Counted from the stretch's first letter, positions 9,705-19,037 are shown. The stretch: DNA of 64,000 nt from Solidesulfovibrio alcoholivorans DSM 5433 (GCF_000702665.1 NZ_JNJA01000016.1:22429-86428), one strand, 5' to 3'. Notes: generated from the letters alone by a model not told the origin. A program made the numbers and translations.

Positions 9705-10829
9705 TTAGCGGCCGTCGAACGCATCGAGGGCCTTAAACAGGCGCGCCGCGTCCGAAGCGTCGGCGTAGCAGTGCGGCGCGAGGCGGATGCGCCCGTCGCG
9801 CAGCGACACGGCCACGTTATGCCCCATGAGGTACTTGAAAAGCGCCGGCGCGTTGCCGTGGGCGAAGGCCAGGATGCCCGATCGCCCTGGCCCGGAAAGG
9901 GGCGAGACCACGGCGAGGCCGCGCTCGTCGAGCCCTGCGGCCAGCAGGTCCACGGCGGCGAAAATCCGCTCCCGCACCGTCTCCATGCCCAGCTCGTCGA
10001 AAAGGGTCAGCGACGCGCCGTACGCGCAGACGCCGGCGATGTCCTGGGTGCCGGGCTCGAAACGCCCCGCGCCGTCTTTCAGGGCGAACTCCCCGCGCAA
10101 CTCCTCGGCGTCGCGCATGGAGCGCCAGCCGGCAAGCACCGTATCCAGGCGGGAGGCGGCCCCCGGCGCGACATAGAAGATGCCGAGGCCCATGGGGCCA
10201 AGCTGCCATTTGTGGCAGCCGGCGGCCAGAAAATCCACGCCAAGCGCCGTCACGTCCATGGGCAGCGCGCCCAGGCTCTGGATGGCGTCGAGGCAGAACA
10301 GCGCGCCGGCCTCGCGGCACAGCCCGGCAAGCTCGGCCACGGGAGCGGCCACTCCCGTGGCCCAGTCCACGGTCGAAGCGACGACCAGGCGGCAGCCCGG
10401 GATGACACGCCGCGCCGCATCCAGGTCCACCCGGCCGTCGTGCTTGGGAATCTCCACGACGCGGACGCCGCGTGCGGCGAGGTTGTCGAAGGGAAAGCGC
10501 AGGGTGGGAAAATCCGGCCAAGTCACGGCCACCGTGTCGCCGGGTGCGAAATCCAGGCCCGCGGCCACGAGCCCCAGGCCGTGGGAGGTGTTGCCCGTAA
10601 ACGCCACCTGTTGCGGCACGGTCCCGAGCAGCTTCGCGGCCAGCCCCCGTGCGGCGGCCACGGCGTCGAGCCAGCGGAAATAATCGGCCGAAGCCCGCTG
10701 GCAGCGGTCCTCGAACACCGCCTGCCCGGCAAGGCAGGCCCGCACGGGCATGGGCGAGACGGCGGCGTGGTTGAAAAAGGCCGTTTCGGCAACGACCGGA
10801 AACTGTGCACGCAAGGCGGCTGCGTCCAT
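9705..10829 (-). CDS. PLP-dependent class V aminotransferase family protein
   Basis: The 374-residue product matches fold-type I class V aminotransferases. It shows FFNHAAVSPMP near the N-terminus, FTGNTSHGLGLVAAGL for phosphate binding, FCLDAIQSLGALPMDV with the cofactor aspartate, and GCHKWQLGPMG with the Schiff-base lysine at residue 207. Relatives include isopenicillin-N-epimerase-like enzymes and cysteine desulfurases. The long C-terminal active-site loop typical of IscS/NifS is not evident, so a desulfurase role is not supported. The ATG at 10829 is preceded by GGGAGG; the frame stays open further upstream but reads as non-conserved residues. A ParA-like ATPase follows in the same operon. 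The substrate is unknown. Confidence 0.82.
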   Translation of the reverse strand: MDAAALRAQFPVVAETAFFNHAAVSPMPVRACLAGQAVFEDRCQRASADYFRWLDAVAAARGLAAKLLGTVPQQVAFTGNTSHGLGLVAAGLDFAPGDTVAVTWPDFPTLRFPFDNLAARGVRVVEIPKHDGRVDLDAARRVIPGCRLVVASTVDWATGVAAPVAELAGLCREAGALFCLDAIQSLGALPMDVTALGVDFLAAGCHKWQLGPMGLGIFYVAPGAASRLDTVLAGWRSMRDAEELRGEFALKDGAGRFEPGTQDIAGVCAYGASLTLFDELGMETVRERIFAAVDLLAAGLDERGLAVVSPLSGPGRSGILAFAHGNAPALFKYLMGHNVAVSLRDGRIRLAPHCYADASDAARLFKALDAFDGR

Positions 10830-10920
10830 ACGTCCTCCCGTGGCCCGTCGCATGGGCCGCGCCGGCCAAACTACGGAGGAAACCGGCCAAGGACAAGCCA
10901 CCCGCACCCATCCCGGGCGC

Positions 10921-10956
10921 AAAAAAAAGCCGGGGAGCCCGCTTGGGCTCCCCGGC
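10921..10956 (-). terminator. intrinsic terminator of the chemoreceptor gene
   Basis: A perfect 12-bp GC stem (10929-10940 with 10945-10956, loop GCTT) is followed, in the minus direction, by eight T residues (10921-10928). This is a textbook rho-independent terminator 26 bp beyond the stop at 10982. Confidence 0.93.
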
Positions 10957-10981
10957 CTGAAGAACATGGCGCGACAGCGAA

Positions 10982-13012
10982 CTAGAACCGCTCGAAGTCG
11001 TCGTCCTTGTCGTCGAGGTCGATGCCGACGCCGCCAGATGCGGCCTTGGGCGCGGCCGGACGCGCCGGGCGCGACGCCGCGCGCCGGGCAGTCGATGAGG
11101 GCAGGGCCTTGACGGTACGGGCGTGGCTGCGTCCCAGACCGTCCACCCGGAAAAAGGCCATGGTGCTTTGCAACTGCTCGGCCTGGCTCGAAAGCTCCTC
11201 GGAGGTGGAGGCCATTTCCTCGGAAGCCGAAGCGTTTTGCTGCACCACCTGGTCGAGCTGCTGAATGGCCTTGTTGATCTGATCGGCCCCGGAGTTCTGC
11301 TCCTGGCTCGCGGCGGCGATCTCCTGGACAAGGTCGGCCGTGCGCTGGATGTCGGGCACCATCTTGGTCAGCATGGACCCGGCCCGCTCGGCCACCTGCA
11401 CGCTCGAGGAGGACAGCTCGGAGATCTCGGCCGCGGCCGAACCGCTGCGCTCGGCGAGCTTTCTGACCTCGGCGGCCACCACGGCGAAGCCCTTGCCGTG
11501 CTCGCCGGCACGGGCCGCCTCGATGGCGGCGTTCAAGGCCAACAGGTTGGTCTGCCGGGCGATCTCCTCGATAATGGAAATCTTCTCGGCGATGTTCTTC
11601 ATGGCCGCCACGGCCGAAACCACGGCCTCGCCGCCCTCGCGGGCGTCCTGGGCGGCCTTGACCGCGATGGACTGCGTCTGCTGGGCGTTTTCCGCGTTCT
11701 GCTTGATGTTGGAGCTCATCTGCTCCATGGACGAGGAAATCTCCTCGACGCTGGCCGCCTGTTCGGTCGCGCCCTGGGACATGCTCTGGGCCGAAGCCGA
11801 AAGCTCCTCGGAGCCCGAGGCCACGTTTTCCGAGGCCGACTGGACCTCGGCCACCACCTCGCGCAGCTTGCCCACCATTTCATTGAGCGAGGAGGCGAGC
11901 ACGCCCATCTCGTCCTTCTGGTCGATGTCGAGCAGGCGGGTGAAGTCGCCCTCGGCCATGGCCTTGGCGAAACCCACTCCCTTGATGACCGGGCCGGTGA
12001 CGGCCTTGGTAAGCACCACGGCGATGACGATGCCGAGCAGGATGGCGACGATGAGGCCGACGATCATGATCGAGGACGCACTCGACAGGCTGACGACGGC
12101 CTCGTTGGCGGTCTTCTGCGTCGCGTCCAGTGCGGCCTTGGCCGTTTCCTCGGCCGCGTCCTGCACCGCATTGGCGGCTTCCAGCCGCTTGCCGGCAAGT
12201 TCCTGCAACGCCTTGTAGTTGTCCAGGAAATCGAGCAGTGCCTGGCGGTATTTCTGGGCGGCGTCCTTGATGGCGGCCAGCTGGCGCAGGTTGGCGTCGA
12301 CGCGGGTCTTGTTCCGCAGGGTCTCCACGGCTTGATCCAGGCCGGCGAAGCCCTTGACGGCGTCCTCGATGATGCGCGGGTCGCGGTAGAGCTGGCCCCG
12401 GTAGTTGCCGACGCGGATAACCGTGCCGGCGTTGATGATGCCGGAGATGGCATCAGCCTTCTCGGCGCGGTCCTTGAGGGCCTCCGGAGCGAGCCCCTTG
12501 CCGATTTCTTCGATGAGGGCCTTGGCTTGGCTGTCCTGGTATTCCTCGCAGTTTTTCACGAATTCCGTCGCGGCCTGATCCAGGGTGCGGCGCACGCTCG
12601 CAATGGCCTCCACCCTGGCGGCCGTGTCGTTGATGAGCTTCTCGTATTCCGTGGCCTTGGCCTGGGCCTTGGTCACGTCCTCGCGCAGCTTGACCAGGTC
12701 CGGGTACTTGTCCGAATGGGCCTTGGCCTCGGCCAGGGCCCGCTTGAGTTCGCCCAGGTTGCGCAGACCGGCGTCAAGTTCCTTTTTGTTCTCGCTGTAG
12801 CCGTAGCTGCGCAACTCGAGCATCGTCTGCAGAGCCGCACGCTCGACGGCATTGCCGACGTTCACTTCCGGGACGAATTCCTTGGCCAGACGCGTGGACT
12901 CGCCTTCCACGGAGCGCATGTTGACCACGGCCATACCGCCAAGAACGCAGGCAATGAGTATCAACAACCCGAAACCGACGCTGATCTTGATGCCGAGCTT
13001 GAGATTTTTCAC
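10982..13012 (-). CDS. methyl-accepting chemotaxis protein, HBM-type sensor, FERF tail
   Basis: A 676-residue receptor starting at a GTG with GGGGGAAG upstream. The frame is open further upstream, but those codons precede TM1 and look non-conserved. After TM1 ([18 protein letters not shown]) comes a helical periplasmic region of about 250 residues, consistent with a helical-bimodular (HBM) or extended four-helix bundle sensor. TM2 ([20 protein letters not shown]) and a HAMP domain ([20 protein letters not shown]) follow, then the signalling domain with tip [21 protein letters not shown] flexible Ala/Pro/Arg linker of about 40 residues ends in DDFERF. The last five residues fit the x-aromatic-x-x-aromatic pattern of CheR/CheB-tethering pentapeptides. 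A strong terminator follows. Confidence 0.94.
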   Translation of the reverse strand: MKNLKLGIKISVGFGLLILIACVLGGMAVVNMRSVEGESTRLAKEFVPEVNVGNAVERAALQTMLELRSYGYSENKKELDAGLRNLGELKRALAEAKAHSDKYPDLVKLREDVTKAQAKATEYEKLINDTAARVEAIASVRRTLDQAATEFVKNCEEYQDSQAKALIEEIGKGLAPEALKDRAEKADAISGIINAGTVIRVGNYRGQLYRDPRIIEDAVKGFAGLDQAVETLRNKTRVDANLRQLAAIKDAAQKYRQALLDFLDNYKALQELAGKRLEAANAVQDAAEETAKAALDATQKTANEAVVSLSSASSIMIVGLIVAILLGIVIAVVLTKAVTGPVIKGVGFAKAMAEGDFTRLLDIDQKDEMGVLASSLNEMVGKLREVVAEVQSASENVASGSEELSASAQSMSQGATEQAASVEEISSSMEQMSSNIKQNAENAQQTQSIAVKAAQDAREGGEAVVSAVAAMKNIAEKISIIEEIARQTNLLALNAAIEAARAGEHGKGFAVVAAEVRKLAERSGSAAAEISELSSSSVQVAERAGSMLTKMVPDIQRTADLVQEIAAASQEQNSGADQINKAIQQLDQVVQQNASASEEMASTSEELSSQAEQLQSTMAFFRVDGLGRSHARTVKALPSSTARRAASRPARPAAPKAASGGVGIDLDDKDDDFERF

Positions 13013-13211
13013 GGCCCGCTTCCCCCTCTGTCCTTGCTGTTCCCGATGGACGGCCCGGGAAGCGGCAGGTCCCCGGGCCAAATCACGCGTTTCGCCGCAG
13101 TGATGACAATTGGCCTATTTCGCCTTCCCTTGCAATGCAAAAAGCCGATATTCCGGGGATGGATGGACCGCAGCCGCTTTTTTCCCTACAGATACGACGA
13201 GAAGGAACCCC

Positions 13212-15755
13212 ATGCATCTGCTCCAAGATTGTTGCCTGGCCGCGCGCCTTGCCCGGCGGGAATTGCGCGCCGGGCTGCGTGGATTCGGCGTTTTCCTGGC
13301 CTGTCTGGCCCTTGGCGTCGGCGCTGTGGCCGGCGTCGGCAGCCTGGCGGCCTCGTACGGCGCGGCCCTGGCCCGGGATGCGGCCGCACTGCTCGGCGGC
13401 GACCTGGAGGCGACCCTGGCCCAGCGGCCGGCAAGCCCGGAGGAACTGGCGGCCCTGACAGCCCTCGGCCGCGTCTCCCACCTCGTCTCCATGCAGACCA
13501 TGGCCCGCCGCGCCGCAGGGCCGGGCAAACGCGCCCTGGCCACGCTCAGGGCCGTGGACGATGCCTATCCCCTCTACGGCAGTGTCGCCCTCGATCCGCC
13601 CCTGCCCCTGGCCGAAGTCCTGGCGGTGCGCGAGGGGCTGCCCGGCGCGGCGGCCGCGCCGGAACTGCTTGCGCGCCTTGGCGTCGGCGTGGGCGACAGC
13701 ATCAAGGTGGCCGACGCGTCCTATACCATACGCGCGAAGCTCGGCCGCGAACCCGATGCCGCGACCGGGCTGTCCACGCTCGGGCCGCACCTGCTCGTGC
13801 AGGACGACACCCTGGAAAAGGCGGGCCTTGCCGGCCCGGGCAGCCTCACGCGCCACTTCTACCGGGTCAAGCTGCCGCCCGGCGCGGACGCCAGAGCGGA
13901 CGCCGCGCGGCTCAAGCGGGACTTCCCGGAGGCCGGCTGGCGCATCCGCGACGCCTCGGCCGCCCAGCCGGGACTTGCCCGCTTCATGGACCGGCTGACG
14001 ACCGCGACCGGCCTGGTCGCCCTGGCCGCGCTGCTGCTCGGCGGCATCGGCGTGTCCCAGGCCGCCTCGGGCTACCTCGCCGGGCGCACGGCCGCCATCG
14101 CCGTGCTCAAATGCGTGGGCGCATCCCGGCGCGTGGCCTGGATCACGTATTTCCTGGTCATCGCCGCCCTGGCGGGCTGCGGCATCCTGGCCGGGCTGGC
14201 GCTCGGCGCGGCTGTGCCGCCCCTGGCCGGGCCGCTGCTTTCCCGGTTCCTGCCAACGGCCCTGCCGCCGGGACCCTTTCCGGCCGCGCTTGGCTTGGCC
14301 GGACTTTGCGGCGCGCTGACCACCCTGGCCTTTTCCCTGCCGCATCTGGCCATGGCCGCGGGCGTGCCGCCGCTGCTGCTTTTCCGCGGCTATGCCGTTC
14401 CGACCCTGCCCCGGCCGTCCCTGGCCGCACGGCTGCCTGGGTTTGCCTGCATGGCCGCCCTGGCGGCCCTGGCCGTGGCCGCCTCGCCGAGCCGCCGCCT
14501 CGGGTTGTGGTTCGTCGTGGCGGTCCTTGGCGCGGCCCTCGTCTTTCGCCTGTTCGCCGTGCTGGCCGTGCTGCTGGCCCGGCTTCCCGGCCGCCGCCAC
14601 GGCCCCGTGGGGCTTGCCCTTCGCGCCCTGTCGCGCCCGGGCAACCAGGTGGGGCCCGTGCTCGCCGCGCTCGGGCTCGGCCTGACCACACTTTGCGCCA
14701 TGACCCTGGTCGAGGCCAATTTCCGCCAGGCCGCGACCGAGGACATTCCCCGCGCCGCGCCGGCCTTTTTCTTCGTGGACATCCAGCCCGGCCAGATCGC
14801 GGACTTTCAGGCCGCAACCCGGGCCATCGCGGGCGTCACGCGCGTGGAGACCTCGCCCATGATCCGGGGGCGCATCACCCGGGTCAAGGACGTGCCGGCC
14901 GAGGCGGTGGACGTCGACGAGGACGTGCGCTGGGCCGTGCAGGGCGACCGGGGCCTGACCTATGCCGCCCGGGAGCCCCGAGGCAGCAGGCTCGTCGCCG
15001 GCGCGTGGTGGCCGGAAAACTATGCCGGGCCGCCGCTGGTCTCGGTGGAGGAAGGCGTGGCCAAGGGCCTGGGGCTTGGCGTCGGCGACACGGTGACGGT
15101 CAACGTGCTCGGCCGGGAGATCACGGCCGAAGTGGCCAGCCTGCGCCGCGTCAACTGGCTGAGCCTCGGCATCAACTACGTGTTCGTCTTTTCCCCGGGC
15201 AGCCTCGTCGGGCTGCCCATGACCCACCTGGCCACGGCCTACGTGGATGGCGCAGCCCCGGGCAATCCCGGCGAGGCGGTCTTCGCCGCCGTCACGGACC
15301 GCTTTCCCAACGTCACGGCCATCGGCGTCGGCGACGCCCTGGCCGACGTGATGGCCATCGCCGAAAAGGTGGCGCGCGCCGTGACCGTGGCCGCGGCGGC
15401 CACGCTGGCCGTGGGCATGCTGGTGCTCGTGCAGACCATGGCCGCGGGCATGCGGCGGCGGCGCTACGAGGCGGTGCTGTGCAAGGTGTGCGGCGCAAGT
15501 CGGCGGCAGGTGCTTGCCATGCTGCTTGCGGAAAACGCCTTTCTCGGCGTGCTGGCGGGGCTCACGGCTCTGGGGCTGGGGGCGGCGCTGGCCTGGGCGT
15601 TCGTGACGGCGTTTCTGGAACTGCCGTTCCGGTTTTTCCCGGGACCGGCCCTGGTCACGGTCGGGTTGGCCACTGCCCTGACGCTGGCGTTGGGGCTTGC
15701 CGGCGTGGCCCGCGCCCTGGCCGAGAAGGCCCTGCCGCTTCTGCGCAATGAATGA
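13212..15755 (+). CDS. ABC transporter permease, FtsX/YbbP family
   Basis: This 847-residue membrane protein has two FtsX-type permease units. The N-terminal TM (GVFLACLALGVGAVAGVGSL) is followed by a large periplasmic segment of about 220 residues. A first TM cluster (TTATGLVALAALLLGGIGVS onward) comes next, with several more helices around residues 350-470. A second periplasmic segment and a C-terminal FtsX domain (AATLAVGMLVLVQTMAAG, VCGASRRQVLAMLLAENAFLG) end it. Family members work with a separate LolD/YbbA-type ATPase in lipoprotein or lipid export or mechanotransmission. No ATPase gene adjoins, so the partner must be elsewhere. The start has GAAGGAA upstream. It is divergent from the chemoreceptor gene, and its stop is 10 bp from a convergent gene. 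Confidence 0.85.
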   Translation: MHLLQDCCLAARLARRELRAGLRGFGVFLACLALGVGAVAGVGSLAASYGAALARDAAALLGGDLEATLAQRPASPEELAALTALGRVSHLVSMQTMARRAAGPGKRALATLRAVDDAYPLYGSVALDPPLPLAEVLAVREGLPGAAAAPELLARLGVGVGDSIKVADASYTIRAKLGREPDAATGLSTLGPHLLVQDDTLEKAGLAGPGSLTRHFYRVKLPPGADARADAARLKRDFPEAGWRIRDASAAQPGLARFMDRLTTATGLVALAALLLGGIGVSQAASGYLAGRTAAIAVLKCVGASRRVAWITYFLVIAALAGCGILAGLALGAAVPPLAGPLLSRFLPTALPPGPFPAALGLAGLCGALTTLAFSLPHLAMAAGVPPLLLFRGYAVPTLPRPSLAARLPGFACMAALAALAVAASPSRRLGLWFVVAVLGAALVFRLFAVLAVLLARLPGRRHGPVGLALRALSRPGNQVGPVLAALGLGLTTLCAMTLVEANFRQAATEDIPRAAPAFFFVDIQPGQIADFQAATRAIAGVTRVETSPMIRGRITRVKDVPAEAVDVDEDVRWAVQGDRGLTYAAREPRGSRLVAGAWWPENYAGPPLVSVEEGVAKGLGLGVGDTVTVNVLGREITAEVASLRRVNWLSLGINYVFVFSPGSLVGLPMTHLATAYVDGAAPGNPGEAVFAAVTDRFPNVTAIGVGDALADVMAIAEKVARAVTVAAAATLAVGMLVLVQTMAAGMRRRRYEAVLCKVCGASRRQVLAMLLAENAFLGVLAGLTALGLGAALAWAFVTAFLELPFRFFPGPALVTVGLATALTLALGLAGVARALAEKALPLLRNE

Positions 15756-15765
15756 CGCGCCGCGC

Positions 15766-16173
15766 TCAGTCGTCCGCGCCTGCGGGGCGCTCGGGCAGGC
15801 TCAGCCTGTAGCGGGCCTCCAGGCGATCGTAGACGGCGAGCTGGCGGGGCGAGAGCATGGGCCGGATCTTCACGTCGCCCCGGCGCAAAATCCCTTCAAT
15901 CTCCGGCCTGTTGCGGCCGAGCACGCGACGGATTTCGCCGTACACTTCGTGTTTCGCTTCGAGAAAACGTTCCCGCTGCCCGGGGTCGAGATCGAGCAGG
16001 CGCATCTCCTCCGCTTCCAGGCGCGAGCGCGCCACATCGACGTCGGCGGCGTCCCTGTCGCGCAGGGCGTGGGTCATCCAGATAGACGCCCCGCCCCAGC
16101 CGAGCCCGAGGCCCAAGGCGAAGATGCAAAAAACGCCTATCGTGCCCCAGCGCCGGCTGTCGCTTTCACGCAT
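15766..16173 (-). CDS. membrane-anchored metal-resistance/sensor-like protein
   Basis: The 135-residue product begins with a basic stretch and one TM segment (GVFCIFALGLGLGWGGASIW), which leaves about 105 residues in the periplasm. That domain is almost all helix and contains two LTxxQ-like repeats (LDLDPGQRERFLEAK and LSPRQLAVYDRLEARYR). This is the hallmark of the CpxP/Spy/CnrX-type heavy-metal sensor fold. Its ATG lies inside the last codons of the ECF sigma gene (8-nt overlap), so translation is probably coupled. By analogy with CnrX, it may transmit a periplasmic signal to the sigma factor or act as its anti-sigma partner. No direct cysteine or histidine metal site is obvious. Confidence 0.65.
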   Translation of the reverse strand: MRESDSRRWGTIGVFCIFALGLGLGWGGASIWMTHALRDRDAADVDVARSRLEAEEMRLLDLDPGQRERFLEAKHEVYGEIRRVLGRNRPEIEGILRRGDVKIRPMLSPRQLAVYDRLEARYRLSLPERPAGADD

Positions 16174-16732
16174 AATCCTTCTCCAGAAACGCCCGCAGCT
16201 TGCGCCGGGCGCGAAAGGCCCGCACTTTGACGTTGACCCGCGACAGGCCTGTGATGGCCGCGACCTCTTCCACGCTTTTCCCTTCAAGTCCCAGAAGGAT
16301 CACGAGCGTGCGGTCCTTCTGCCCGAGTACCGTGGTCATGGCCGATTCCAGCCGGCGTCTGGCTTCGCGAGCTTCCAGGCGCTCCATGTCGCGTTCGTCG
16401 GCAAGGCCTTCCTCCAGGCCGTCCACGAGCCCGGCCTCGGCCTTGCGCCGACGCAGCCAGTCGATGCAGGTGTTGGCCGCGATGCGGTGCAGCCAGCCGC
16501 GGAAGACCGCGCCGTTGCGTAGCGCGCCGAGGTTGAGGTAGGCCTTGACGAAGACCTCCTGGGCGAGGTCCTCCATGCCATCGGGATCGTCGCAAAAACG
16601 CGAGACCAGATGGAGCACCGCGGCCTTATGCCGCGAAACCAGCGCGGCGAATGCCCGCTGATCGCCTTCCGCCGCCTCCCTGGCCAGGGAGGCGTCGTCG
16701 ATGCCGTCAAGGTGTGTCCCGCTTTCCGCCAC
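16166..16732 (-). CDS. ECF-type RNA polymerase sigma factor
   Basis: At 188 residues this has the standard ECF length. Region 2 is seen as AFAALVSRHKAAVLHLVSRF and the DLAQEVFVKAYLNL motif, followed by FRGWLHRIAANTCIDWLRRR. Region 4 is the C-terminal HTH (KSVEEVAAITGLSRVNVKVR). It directs core polymerase to a small regulon. The GTG at 16732 was chosen because GGGAAGAGG precedes it and it gives the family length; an upstream in-frame ATG at 16864 would add 44 unconserved residues. It overlaps the downstream membrane-anchored sensor gene. The divergent 200-bp spacer with the shikimate kinase gene may hold an autoregulated promoter, but none was identified with confidence. Confidence 0.9.
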   Translation of the reverse strand: MAESGTHLDGIDDASLAREAAEGDQRAFAALVSRHKAAVLHLVSRFCDDPDGMEDLAQEVFVKAYLNLGALRNGAVFRGWLHRIAANTCIDWLRRRKAEAGLVDGLEEGLADERDMERLEAREARRRLESAMTTVLGQKDRTLVILLGLEGKSVEEVAAITGLSRVNVKVRAFRARRKLRAFLEKDYA

Positions 16733-16934
16733 GTCCTCTTCCCGCTGCGCTGCCGTATCGTGCGTCCGTAGGCGCTTCGCGCCGGAAATTCCGGCCGCCC
16801 GCGTCCGTCCGCCGGAAATTGAGGCGCGTGAGAAACCGGCCCGGTTACACCCTCCGCTCGACAAAGAGCCTCCCGGACGCTATTTCCCGGTCGCGGCGGC
16901 GCGACGCGCCCGCCAGCCCACGCCGGAGAGCGCC

Positions 16935-17468
16935 ATGCCCCCTGCCGACGACCGCAACATCTACCTCATCGGACCCCGGGCCTCGGGCAAGACCACGCTC
17001 GGCCGGATGCTCGCCGCCCGCCTCGGTCGGCCGTTTATCGACCTGGACGCCGTTTTCGTGGAAAAACACGGGGAGACCATCGCCGACCTCGTCGGCCGAG
17101 AAGGCTGGGACGCCTTCCGCCTGGCCGAAGCAGCCATCGTGGCCGAGGCGGGAAAGCGCACGGGCCAGGTGGTGGCCACGGGCGGCGGCGCGGTGCTCAT
17201 GCCGGAAAACCGGGAAGTCCTCGCACGCGGGCTGGTCTTCTATCTCCAGGCCGACCCCGAGCGGCTGGCCTCGCGGCTCATGGCCGACTGCAACGAGGCG
17301 CAGCGGCCCAAACTCACGGCACTCGGGCTGCGCGAGGAAATCGCCGCCACGCTTGCCGAGCGCGAGCCGCTCTACCTCGCCTGCGCCCACGCCAGCCTGC
17401 CCGAACGCGCCCCGGAAGAGCTGCTGGAATTCGCCCTGCGCGCCCTGGCCGCCTGGGGCAAGGAGTAA
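16935..17468 (+). CDS. aroK: shikimate kinase
   Basis: This 177-residue enzyme phosphorylates shikimate at the 3-OH with ATP in chorismate biosynthesis. The Walker A loop GPRASGKTT is at residues 13-21. The shikimate-binding signature FIDLDAVFVEKHG begins at residue 34, the substrate arginine is in GWDAFR at residue 62, and ATGGGAV lies near residue 82. The lid region includes the LxxR-type PERLASRLM. The ATG at 16935 has CGGAGAG upstream and gives the normal length. The name aroK rather than aroL is arbitrary because the paralogues cannot be separated here. No other aro gene is adjacent. Confidence 0.93.
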   Translation: MPPADDRNIYLIGPRASGKTTLGRMLAARLGRPFIDLDAVFVEKHGETIADLVGREGWDAFRLAEAAIVAEAGKRTGQVVATGGGAVLMPENREVLARGLVFYLQADPERLASRLMADCNEAQRPKLTALGLREEIAATLAEREPLYLACAHASLPERAPEELLEFALRALAAWGKE

Positions 17469-17500
17469 AAAAGGGAAAGGCGGCTCGTGCCGCCTTTCCC
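17467..17500. terminator. hairpin between aroK and pfk, best oriented for minus strand
   Basis: A perfect 12-bp stem (17473-17484 with 17489-17500, loop TCGT) is flanked on the left by six A residues. For minus-strand transcripts this gives a six-T tail and would terminate the phosphofructokinase mRNA. On the plus strand it directly follows the aroK stop and may also act there. Confidence 0.82.
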
Positions 17501-17575
17501 TCTCGGACCAGTCTCGTTGCAGGCGCGCGCCTGCGCTCCTGCATTCTCCCCTTTCCGCCGCCTCGAAACGGCCGC

Positions 17576-18916
17576 TCAGGCTGTCGGGCAGAAGATCCCG
17601 GGATCGTCGGTAAAAGGCGTCACGCTGTGCTGGCCCGTGGATTCGATGACCGCGCGCCAGTAGTCCGAGGCGATGTTGAGCTTTTTGCGCCGCAGCGTCA
17701 CGAGGTCGAGCGGCAGGTGCACGTAACGCGACCCGAGTTTCGACACCACCATGCCCGTCTTGCCGGCCATGGCCGCGTGCACGGCGTTTTGCCCCAGAAA
17801 GCCGCAGTAAACCCGGTCGTTGGCGTTGGCCGGCACCGAGCGCACGATATAGCTCGGGTCGATGAACTTGAGCGTCATGGGCATCTCCCGCGCGCGGAAA
17901 TAGGCCTCGATCTCGCCGGTCAGGTAGTCGGCGATGTCCCCGAGCACGGGGTTGCCCGAGGCGTCGCGCAGGCCCGTGTCCGTCAGCAGGTTCTGCCCCG
18001 CTCCCTCGGCGGCCACGATCACGGCATGGCCCCGGTCGCGCAGGCGCAGCTCGAGAGAGGGCAGAAGCCCCCGCTCCCCGGTCATGACGAAGGGGTACTC
18101 CGGCACGAGCACGTAATTGACTTCCTTGAGCGCCAGCGTGGCCTGGGCGGCGATGAACCCGGATTCGCGGCCCATGACCTTGACCAGCCCCACGCCGTTG
18201 AGCACGCCGATGGCCTCGGTGTGGGCGCAGCGGATGGCCTCGGTGGCCTTTTCCACGGCCGTGTCGAAGCCGAAGGACTGGGGCACGAGGTTGATGTCGT
18301 TGTCGATGGTCTTGGGCACGCCGATGATGCTGATCTTGGAGCCGCGCCGCGCGATCTCTTCCTGGATGCGGCGGGCGGCCTTCATGGTGCCGTCGCCGCC
18401 GATGACGAAGAGCATGGCGACATTCAGGCGCTCCAGGGCGTCGACGATGTCCTCGGGCTTTTGCGGCCCGCGGCTGGAGCCGAGCACTGTGCCGCCAAAC
18501 TGGTGGATGTCCGAGACATTCTCCGGGGTCAGTTCCACCGGCGCGTGGCCGTAGGACTCGATGAAGCCCTGCAGGCCGAAGCGGATGCCGAGCACGCCGG
18601 CCACGTGGTAGTTGTGGTGGGCCTCCATGACGATGGCCCGGATGACGTCGTTTAGGCCCGGGCACAGGCCGCCGCAGGTGACGATGGCCGCCTTGACCTT
18701 GGAGGAGTCGTAATAGATGCGGCTGCGCGGCCCGGCCGTCTCGAACGTGGCGAGGCACGGCCCCGAGCCCTCGCCGAACTCCCCGGCGTCGAGCTCCAGG
18801 CGGGCCTTGGCCTCGTCGTCGAAGCGGCAGTACGGCAGCGGCGAGGGAATCTTGGCCGGTCCGAGCACCGGTATGGTCGTGTCCACGGCAGCGGTTACGC
18901 AGGCGGCTTCCATCAT
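17576..18916 (-). CDS. 6-phosphofructokinase, ATP-type signature in a long PFK
   Basis: A 446-residue glycolytic enzyme of the PFK family. The phosphate-binding start TCGGLCPGLNDVIR is at 80-93 and the catalytic block PKTIDND at 191-197. The nucleotide motif GGDGT is at 163-167. Gly after Asp in GGDGT marks ATP users, whereas GGDD marks pyrophosphate users. The lysine in PKTIDND is common in PPi enzymes but also occurs in long ATP-PFKs of trypanosomes and plants. The best call is therefore ATP-dependent, with some uncertainty. An approximately 75-residue N-terminal extension precedes the core. AAGGAG supports the double-ATG start. A hairpin with a T tract lies 76 bp downstream. Confidence 0.9.
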   Translation of the reverse strand: MMEAACVTAAVDTTIPVLGPAKIPSPLPYCRFDDEAKARLELDAGEFGEGSGPCLATFETAGPRSRIYYDSSKVKAAIVTCGGLCPGLNDVIRAIVMEAHHNYHVAGVLGIRFGLQGFIESYGHAPVELTPENVSDIHQFGGTVLGSSRGPQKPEDIVDALERLNVAMLFVIGGDGTMKAARRIQEEIARRGSKISIIGVPKTIDNDINLVPQSFGFDTAVEKATEAIRCAHTEAIGVLNGVGLVKVMGRESGFIAAQATLALKEVNYVLVPEYPFVMTGERGLLPSLELRLRDRGHAVIVAAEGAGQNLLTDTGLRDASGNPVLGDIADYLTGEIEAYFRAREMPMTLKFIDPSYIVRSVPANANDRVYCGFLGQNAVHAAMAGKTGMVVSKLGSRYVHLPLDLVTLRRKKLNIASDYWRAVIESTGQHSVTPFTDDPGIFCPTA

Positions 18917-19037
18917 GGGCGTCTCCTTGGCTGGCTAGCGTTAACAGCTTCCCCGGCCCCGGGCAACACGCCCCGGCGACGAACGCGTCAAAACGCCGCG
19001 GCGGCCCGACGTTGCGGGCCGCCGCGCAAACGTCGCC

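Noticed and set aside
9705..10829. Cysteine desulfurase (IscS/NifS) identity for the class V enzyme.
   Set aside because: The PLP lysine motif fits class V in general, but the active-site cysteine loop is not evident and no Fe-S scaffold gene is adjacent.
8236..10829. A defence island built on the SLOG-like and ParA-like genes.
   Set aside because: The genes are convergent with a terminator between them, and no nuclease, TIR or effector domain is present.
11123..15751. A very long plus-strand open frame (over 1500 codons) antisense to a chemoreceptor and running through the permease in another frame.
   Set aside because: Its translation is low-complexity (His/Gly/Arg-rich) and it overlaps well-supported genes.
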